DNA of 64,000 nucleotides. It comes from Corallococcus sp. (GTDB taxonomy: Bacteria; Bacillota; Clostridia; Christensenellales; CAG-314). Of this stretch, positions 58,686 through 64,000 are shown piece by piece. A model generated the notes under the pieces. It saw only the letters and a program-made list of their open reading frames with translations. It ran no database searches and had not been told where the DNA came from. Location of the stretch: positions 291,540-355,539 of the forward strand of contig JAMPEJ010000001.1 in the NCBI GenBank assembly GCA_023665205.1, in the 5' to 3' direction. Made by a program: the position numbers and the translations under genes. The first letter of the stretch is position 1. Each line of letters opens with the position of its first letter.

Positions 58686-60680
58686 CTAATCCTTGACTAA
58701 CGTATATTTCGTATCGCTTCCGAACGGCACGAACAGTTCGCCTTCGCCGGTGTAAAACTTTCCGAAAAATTCTACGTATTGCAATCTGCCGTTGTGGATA
58801 TATACGCTTAGAACGCCCATAGCCAAATTGAACATATGCGCGATAACCAGCACTATTGCCGCAAATACGTATCCAACTCCGCCTCCGCCCATGAGCATTG
58901 CGCTTATGTCGTTGACGACGCTGCCCACCAACGCGGAACTCAACATCAATCCGAATACGCGAATGTAACTCATAATATCGGAAAAATAGTTGATAATGCC
59001 GTATGCGCTGCCGAAACTGCTTTTTACCTTACCGAGTATTCCTTTTTGTCCCAGACCTGCGCATACGATGCCTACGGCCAACGACGCAAGACATACGTAC
59101 AACGCGACCTGCGTCACTACGTTCGGGAGCCTGACGTTATTCCACGGCGCGTAATCCGCCATATCCATAGCCATATTAAATATTGCAAGGATCAAACTTA
59201 CAAAAGTGACTATCCAAGGGAAATCCGCAAGCCAAGCGGACAACGTTTGCTTACGTTTTATTTTTACGGCCATTTTGCAACCGATACCCGCGCATATATG
59301 AACGACGCCCAACGCAAGGCTTATAATCATCATCACCATCGGATATTTATCCGGAGACGGAAAGACTCCCGAATAAACCGAATAACAAAACACGCTTCCG
59401 AACAATGCTCCGACTATCATAGCGGATATTCCGCAAATACCGAACATCTGCAGCATTGTTTTGAGACCCGTGCGCTGCTTTATCAAAACGGTTGCCAACA
59501 GACCCGCCGTAAACAACAAAAATCCGTAGCCCAAGTCCGCGACCATAAATCCGAAAATAATAAAGTAGAAAACCGACATTACCGGATTGGGGTCCACCTC
59601 GTGATATTGCGGAGGCGAATACATGTTTGTTATACCTTCAAAGGACTTTACCACAGGATTATTTTTGGTGAGCGTAGGCGCAAATTCCTCATCGCCTATC
59701 TCGTCAAAAGTCAAAATCAAGCAATCGCTGATTTCCTCCACCGCAGTTTGCACGGCGGATTGACTTTCGGCAGGGTAGTAACCTTCCAATACGAAAGTGT
59801 GCGAAGTATGTTGCAAATCGCCGTCCGCCGCTATTTTTTTAGCGCAAAGACTAAGATAGTCGATATATATTTTCCATTCTTCGACCTTATCGTCAAACTT
59901 TACTATTTGCGAACGAATCGATTCCGTTTGCTCGTCTATTTTCGTCAATTCCGCCGAAAGATCTTTAAGTAGCAACTGCGGCAGAACTTCCGTTTGCACG
60001 GAGCACTTAACAAGTCCGCAGACCGCGGCCTTTTCCAAAAATTCCGTCTGACTTTTGTGAACTAACGCTACGACTACCGCAGTTGCGGAGTTTCCGCAAA
60101 CTTTCTCCACGTTTACCGTATCGTACTGTTCGGCAAGCTGAACCAAGTTCTCCCACTCGCTTTGAGGAAGTTGACAAAGTTGCACCACCGTAGTTTCGGT
60201 ATTTTTATACCAAACGGTCGGGTGAGGCAAATCGGCGAAAAGAGATAAGCGGTCGTATTCCGCGCGGTTTTGTCCGCGCGCCGATTTTGCTTCCGAAAGA
60301 CGGTCGCGCAAAGAGAACAGCGCGTCCACGTCGCCCTCGATTTCCTGCGCATTAGAGCCGAAATTCAAAAAATAGTCGTAGTCGATTTCCGTAAGAGGAC
60401 GCATAAAAGAATTCTTCGGCATATGCGCCTTTTGTCCTCGCTTATGTTCGGCGTTATAAAGCGCCGTCTGTTCCGACAAAAAGTTTACCGCTTCTTCCAT
60501 TCGTCGCACGCGTTCAAGTTGACGTTCCAACGTGACGGAGGGATCGTCCGTCCTGCACAGAGGAATATCTTGGCTACGCTTTAATTGTACGGCGTTGCTT
60601 TTTACCAAAGCGTCGTATATTTTGTCTTTATCGGCAGACATTGCCAACAAAGTCAAGCGTTTCATTTTTACTATTGCCAT
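58686..60680 (-). CDS. ntpI: V-type ATPase subunit I
   Basis: The 664-aa subunit has a coiled-coil cytoplasmic half (1-360) and a membrane half starting at FYFIIFGFMVADLGYGFLLF, with FGLMLSSALVGSVVNDI carrying the conserved Arg in YIRVFGLMLS. It forms the ion half-channels. Its start overlaps the stop of the previous gene (TGATG). Confidence 0.95.
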   Translation of the reverse strand: MAIVKMKRLTLLAMSADKDKIYDALVKSNAVQLKRSQDIPLCRTDDPSVTLERQLERVRRMEEAVNFLSEQTALYNAEHKRGQKAHMPKNSFMRPLTEIDYDYFLNFGSNAQEIEGDVDALFSLRDRLSEAKSARGQNRAEYDRLSLFADLPHPTVWYKNTETTVVQLCQLPQSEWENLVQLAEQYDTVNVEKVCGNSATAVVVALVHKSQTEFLEKAAVCGLVKCSVQTEVLPQLLLKDLSAELTKIDEQTESIRSQIVKFDDKVEEWKIYIDYLSLCAKKIAADGDLQHTSHTFVLEGYYPAESQSAVQTAVEEISDCLILTFDEIGDEEFAPTLTKNNPVVKSFEGITNMYSPPQYHEVDPNPVMSVFYFIIFGFMVADLGYGFLLFTAGLLATVLIKQRTGLKTMLQMFGICGISAMIVGALFGSVFCYSVYSGVFPSPDKYPMVMMIISLALGVVHICAGIGCKMAVKIKRKQTLSAWLADFPWIVTFVSLILAIFNMAMDMADYAPWNNVRLPNVVTQVALYVCLASLAVGIVCAGLGQKGILGKVKSSFGSAYGIINYFSDIMSYIRVFGLMLSSALVGSVVNDISAMLMGGGGVGYVFAAIVLVIAHMFNLAMGVLSVYIHNGRLQYVEFFGKFYTGEGELFVPFGSDTKYTLVKD

Positions 60681-60985
60681 CAGAAAGACTCCAAAATTAT
60701 TTTGACGGCTGCGTCAACGTTTTTTTCGTAAGAATCGATTTGCTTGTCGGTCAGAGCCTTTTGTTCCGCAAGATATTGTTTAGCCTTTTCTCCGGACTGT
60801 TCGTCTATTTGTCTGCTCTTTTCGGCATAATTACGTTTATTTTCCGCAGATTGACTCTTTTTGAAAGCGTCCGCGTTGATTTCCGCGGCGGAAACTATTT
60901 CGTTTGCCTGAACCTTTGCTTGAGCTATTTTCTTTTCGGCGGCGTCCTCCGCCTCCAAAATGGAATTTACAACTTCTTCTATCAT
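60680..60985 (-). CDS. ntpF: V-type ATPase subunit G/H (peripheral stalk)
   Basis: The 101-aa protein is one long coiled coil (MIEEVVNSILEAEDAAEKKI...), matching NtpF/subunit G which pairs with E. It is the first gene of the ntp block, 14 bp after rpiB, and coupled to ntpI. Confidence 0.85.
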   Translation of the reverse strand: MIEEVVNSILEAEDAAEKKIAQAKVQANEIVSAAEINADAFKKSQSAENKRNYAEKSRQIDEQSGEKAKQYLAEQKALTDKQIDSYEKNVDAAVKIILESF

Positions 60986-60999
60986 AACCGTCTCCTTGC

Positions 61000-61428
61000 C
61001 TAACCTTCTATTTTGTCCACTCGGTTTTGGTGACGCCCTCCGTCAAACGGAGTACTCAAAAAAGCGTCCGCAATTTTCAGCGCTACATTTTCGTCCACGT
61101 ACTTTTGCCCCATTGCCAGCATATTTGCGTCGTTGTGTCTGCGCGTCATTACAGCCATATCCTCGTTTAAGCACAGCGCGCAACGTACGCCTTTGACTTT
61201 GTTTGCAACGATGGATACGCCTATGCCGGTCGTACACACCACTATGCCTCTGTCCGCCGAGCCGTTTGCAACGGCAAGCGCTGCGGGACGCGCAAAATCC
61301 GGATAATCGCAACTGTCCGCAGTATCGGTTCCGAAATCGGAAACTTGATAACCTTTATTTTCAAGATATTCTTTGATTTTATTTTTGAGCGTAAGACCGC
61401 CGTGATCGCTGGCCAAAGAAATTTTCAT
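61000..61428 (-). CDS. rpiB: Ribose-5-phosphate isomerase B
   Basis: The 142-aa protein begins KISLASDHGGLTLKNKIKEYL, with Asp-His-Gly of the RpiB/LacAB family, CTTGIGVSIVANKVKGVR (anion hole) and RRHNDANMLAMG. It interconverts ribose- and ribulose-5-phosphate. It lies immediately before the V-ATPase operon. Confidence 0.93.
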   Translation of the reverse strand: MKISLASDHGGLTLKNKIKEYLENKGYQVSDFGTDTADSCDYPDFARPAALAVANGSADRGIVVCTTGIGVSIVANKVKGVRCALCLNEDMAVMTRRHNDANMLAMGQKYVDENVALKIADAFLSTPFDGGRHQNRVDKIEG

Positions 61429-61548
61429 AACGTCTCCTTAAACGTACATTTTACATACAACTGCTTAAAACAACCTATATAACTGTTTTATTAAAACTTT
61501 TCCCGATCGAACGGCGTCGTTTGCCGAATGACCGTAAAACCGTTGCCG

Positions 61549-62556
61549 TTAAATCAAATTATGCGAAGCCGACTTTACAAGTCGGTTAAGTATGCTTTGG
61601 GCGAACTCCGTTTTTGAAGAAAAACTGGCGATAATACATCCGTAACGCTTTTCCAAAAAACGCAAGTTTTCAAACAAATTTTGCGCCACTTCCTCGTCGG
61701 TCGTCCCTATCGGGTAAACGTTAAAGTTTTCAAAACGTTCGGGACGTTCTGTCAAAAGTACGGGATTTAATCCTTTCAACGCCATCTCGGCATAAAAATC
61801 TTTCAGTTTGAGTTCGTCGCCGGAAATATCCAAATACATGGGGACTTTGGGAGCGTAATGCTTGTACTTTACCCCCGGCGAATTGACCTTGGCCGCAGGG
61901 TTTGTTACAACCGGCACGTCTTTGCCTAAAACACCGGAAAGCATTTGCGGAGTGACGACGCCCGGCCGCAATACAAGCGGCGTTGCGCCGGTACAGTCAA
62001 CAACTGTAGATTCGATCCCGACTTGACAAGGCCTGCCGCACAGTACTGCGGAAATTTTTTCGTCCATATCTTCCTTTACGGCTTGCCACGTCGTAGGACT
62101 TGGACGCGTACTGGTGTTGGCGCTAGGCGCGGCGACCGGAACGTCGCAGAATTGCAAAAACCTCCTAGCCTCCTCAGACGCCGGCATACGCACCGCAACG
62201 GTATCGAGCCCCGCGGTAACGCAATCCGGAATAACTCTTCTTTTGGGCAGAACGACCGTCAAACTGCCGGGCATAAAAACGTCGACGAGTTTTTGAGCGT
62301 CCGGCGAAACTCCGAGCGCGATTCGGTCGATTTGCGATTTGTCCCAAATATGCACGATAAGCGGATTGTCCGACGGGCGGCCTTTGGCAAGATACGTGCT
62401 TTTTACCGCCGTCTCGTCCAAAGCGTTAGCACCCAAGCCGTACACGGTTTCGGTAGGAAAGGCCACCAATTTACCTTGACGGATAAGTTCGCCCGCAAGA
62501 GTCAAATCTTTGGCATTAAATTGTAAATACTCTGTTTTCACCGTTGCCTTTTGCAT
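61549..62556 (-). CDS. tsaC: L-threonylcarbamoyladenylate synthase (TsaC/Sua5)
   Basis: The protein has the YrdC domain (FPTETVYGLGANA about 33-45, KGRPSDNPLIVHI, SANTSTRPSPT) and a C-terminal Sua5 domain (SPGVKYKHYAPKVPMYL), together about 335 aa. It makes the t6A precursor on tRNA. The ATG at 62556 lacks a ribosome site, so the start is uncertain; the promoter at 62612-62640 excludes longer versions. Confidence 0.9.
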   Translation of the reverse strand: MQKATVKTEYLQFNAKDLTLAGELIRQGKLVAFPTETVYGLGANALDETAVKSTYLAKGRPSDNPLIVHIWDKSQIDRIALGVSPDAQKLVDVFMPGSLTVVLPKRRVIPDCVTAGLDTVAVRMPASEEARRFLQFCDVPVAAPSANTSTRPSPTTWQAVKEDMDEKISAVLCGRPCQVGIESTVVDCTGATPLVLRPGVVTPQMLSGVLGKDVPVVTNPAAKVNSPGVKYKHYAPKVPMYLDISGDELKLKDFYAEMALKGLNPVLLTERPERFENFNVYPIGTTDEEVAQNLFENLRFLEKRYGCIIASFSSKTEFAQSILNRLVKSASHNLI

Positions 62557-62611
62557 AACGGAAACGCAACTGCCGCAGCGTTTCGATACTGTGCCGTTAT
62601 ATTCTCGACGC

Positions 62612-62640
62612 ATTATACCACTTTTGCAAAAAATTGTAAA
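62612..62640 (-). promoter_or_regulatory. Promoter of tsaC
   Basis: On the minus strand TTTACA (62635-62640), 17 bp, TATAAT (62612-62617). Confidence 0.7.
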
Positions 62641-62808
62641 CTGCTGAAAAGTTTGAAAATTACAAATACTCAATAGATTTTGTTTATGACCGACAACGTA
62701 AACACGTAAAAATTCCGCAAACAAGCGGATTGCGGAATTTACGTAAAGATAGTAATTAAGTTTAAGTTTTGCCGCAAACGAATGGGCAGAAATAAGTGCC
62801 GTCCCCGC

Positions 62809-63057
62809 TTAAGCGTTTTCGCGTTTGTACTGTTCTAAAGCCAAAGCCAATTGGTCGGGACATGAAGTGGGCTTGGGTCCGCATTTGATACCTTTAAGAC
62901 GGCTTATCGCTTCGTCAACCGACATACCTTCCACCAATGCCGCGACGCCCTTCGTATTACCGTTGCAGCCGCCCAAATATTGCACGCCGTGCACTTTGCC
63001 GTCCACCACGTCGAATGTGATTTCTCTCGAGCAAGTTCCTTTAGTTACGTATTTCAT
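62809..63057 (-). CDS. TSCPD-domain protein (TIGR03905 family)
   Basis: The 82-aa protein has TKGTCSREITFDVVDGKVHGVQYLGGC and ends with GPKPTSCPDQLALAL, the TSCPD pattern. The four cysteines suggest metal binding. Related domains occur at the C-terminus of some ribonucleotide reductases. A separate role is not known. Confidence 0.88.
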   Translation of the reverse strand: MKYVTKGTCSREITFDVVDGKVHGVQYLGGCNGNTKGVAALVEGMSVDEAISRLKGIKCGPKPTSCPDQLALALEQYKRENA

Positions 63058-63091
63058 ACCGGCGATACTCCTTTTAATTACGTAAAAAATA

Positions 63092-63436
63092 TCAATCCTC
63101 TTTGTAGTCGGAGACGTTTGCGCCGTTATTCCACAACGTGTCCAACGCGTAAATTTCCCTTGTGTCCTTGTGGAATATATGCACGATAACGTCGCCGTAA
63201 TCTACGGCGATCCATCTGCCTTCGGTTACGCCCTCCTTGCGCAAAGCAAAAATATTCAGTTTTTCCAACGTTTCTTCCAAATTGTCGTAAATGGCCTTTA
63301 CCTGCGGAGCGCTGCGGCCGGAACACAACACAAAGTAGTCGGCAATATCGCTGACTCCTTTGATTTCTACAATTTTGATATCGGTTGCCAATTTAGCGGA
63401 AAGCGCTTTGCAAATTTCCAATACTTTTTCGTTCAT
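63092..63436 (-). CDS. rsfS: Ribosome silencing factor
   Basis: GGAG is 6 bases before the ATG at 63436. The 114-aa protein has GVSDIADYFVLCSGRSAPQVKAI and GRWIAVDYGDVIVHIFHKDTREIY (quoted in part), the RsfS signature. It binds uL14 to block subunit joining. The yqeK-rsfS order is conserved. Confidence 0.93.
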   Translation of the reverse strand: MNEKVLEICKALSAKLATDIKIVEIKGVSDIADYFVLCSGRSAPQVKAIYDNLEETLEKLNIFALRKEGVTEGRWIAVDYGDVIVHIFHKDTREIYALDTLWNNGANVSDYKED

Positions 63437-63524
63437 AAATTTCTCCGTAACGTTTTTAACAGTTTTGTTTATCCTAGCACATCGCACGCAAATTTTGCAA
63501 GCATTGCATTGCAATTTACAAAAA

Positions 63525-64000
63525 TCAGTCGAGATTTCTACAATAAAAGTCCAAAGTCTTGCGGGATAACGAATACTCCTTGCCGGTGTGACAAACCGCC
63601 GTATATGAATTGGCTTCCATCAGACACCTGACAAACTGTTCGTCCAAAGTACCTTGCAGCAGATGTTTGATAGGGTACGGTCTGGTTTGTTCGGTTTTGT
63701 CGGCTACGTACACTATCTTTTGCAAACGCGTCATACCGGGGCAACCGGTAGTATGATAGGCGATCGCGTCCAAAACGTCACCGTCCGTTACTCCGAAATC
63801 CTGCCGCGCCACCAACGCTCCCAAAAAGGAGTGAACGACAGGTTCGGGCATATCTTCCGGCACAGCGAAACCGTAACGTAAACAGTCGCTTTCCTTCATA
63901 TTTTTAGCGCAATCGTGCAGCAAGCACGCTAAAAACACTTTGTTACGGTCGTCTTCGGCTCCCGCCAACTCCAGCCCGCGCTTTACTACGTAAAAAGTAT
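63525..64000 (-). CDS. yqeK: YqeK-type HD hydrolase, 5' end beyond the window
   Basis: The frame continues to the window edge (FYVVKRGLELAGAEDDRNK...), so the N-terminus is missing. The HD signature LLHDCAKNM and the later AIAYHTTGCPGM and KIVYVADKTE fit the YqeK family, which hydrolyses diadenosine tetraphosphate symmetrically. It lies directly before rsfS. Confidence 0.9.
   Translation of the reverse strand, partial: TFYVVKRGLELAGAEDDRNKVFLACLLHDCAKNMKESDCLRYGFAVPEDMPEPVVHSFLGALVARQDFGVTDGDVLDAIAYHTTGCPGMTRLQKIVYVADKTEQTRPYPIKHLLQGTLDEQFVRCLMEANSYTAVCHTGKEYSLSRKTLDFYCRNLD

Noticed and set aside
1..64000. CRISPR array, rRNA genes or insertion sequences
   Set aside because: I saw no regular spacer-repeat series, rRNA sequence or transposase gene.

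Overview
The window reads as chromosome from an uncultured, spore-forming Clostridia-type Firmicute. The basis is an intact sporulation sigma factor (SigK), a CwlD spore-cortex amidase, a SigH-like sigma factor, the dnaG-rpoD-trmK-zinc-ribbon cluster, a fused ispDF, Mini-III RNase, RqcP, and a V-type ATPase operon in the ntp order known from Enterococcus hirae. The lineage assignment is inference from gene content and no rRNA is present.

Layout. Positions 1-364 are an intergenic host end. Positions 365 to about 18410 are an integrated mobile element of about 18 kb inserted in the 3' end of a tRNA-Val(CAC) gene; a 25-bp copy of the tRNA 3' end marks the far boundary. Reading from the integrase, the element has a tyrosine recombinase, two AT-richer membrane-protein genes, an XRE repressor with a divergent operator/promoter region, a leftward set of small early genes sharing one translation leader, two large exported proteins (one with bacterial Ig-like repeats), tiny membrane proteins, a membrane-anchored Zot/pI-like ATPase, and DNA methyltransferases. 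This gene set resembles an inovirus-like (filamentous phage) provirus. I found no recognisable replication initiator, so that assignment is a hypothesis. The element also has several hairpin-dense non-coding regions and a compact promoter-hairpin-terminator unit at 6334-6433.

Positions 18.5-37.7 kb hold ordinary chromosomal genes: a flavodoxin-ferredoxin protein coupled to an SDR protein with a zinc-ribbon tail, a split chromate-type transporter, a radical SAM protein, sigK, YbaK-type deacylase, cwlD, a ferritin-like protein, pepT, an HD hydrolase, a DNA glycosylase, MATE and EamA transporters, a YhhN protein and pyrophosphatase. Two genes here (chrA and the ybaK-like gene) carry partial tandem duplications of their 3' ends.

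Positions 37.9-43.9 kb are a leftward housekeeping run (GNAT, mrnC, rlmB, sigH, dnaX, ebfC, recR, then rqcP and ispDF). Positions 44.4-51.7 kb hold a DUF2804 protein, lgt, a small XRE regulator with its operator, and zinc-ribbon/trmK/rpoD/dnaG. Positions 52.0-61.4 kb are rpiB plus the complete V-ATPase operon, whose K subunit keeps the Na+-site residues and which contains an extra small membrane-protein gene. The end of the window has a TsaC/Sua5 protein, a TSCPD protein, rsfS and a truncated yqeK.
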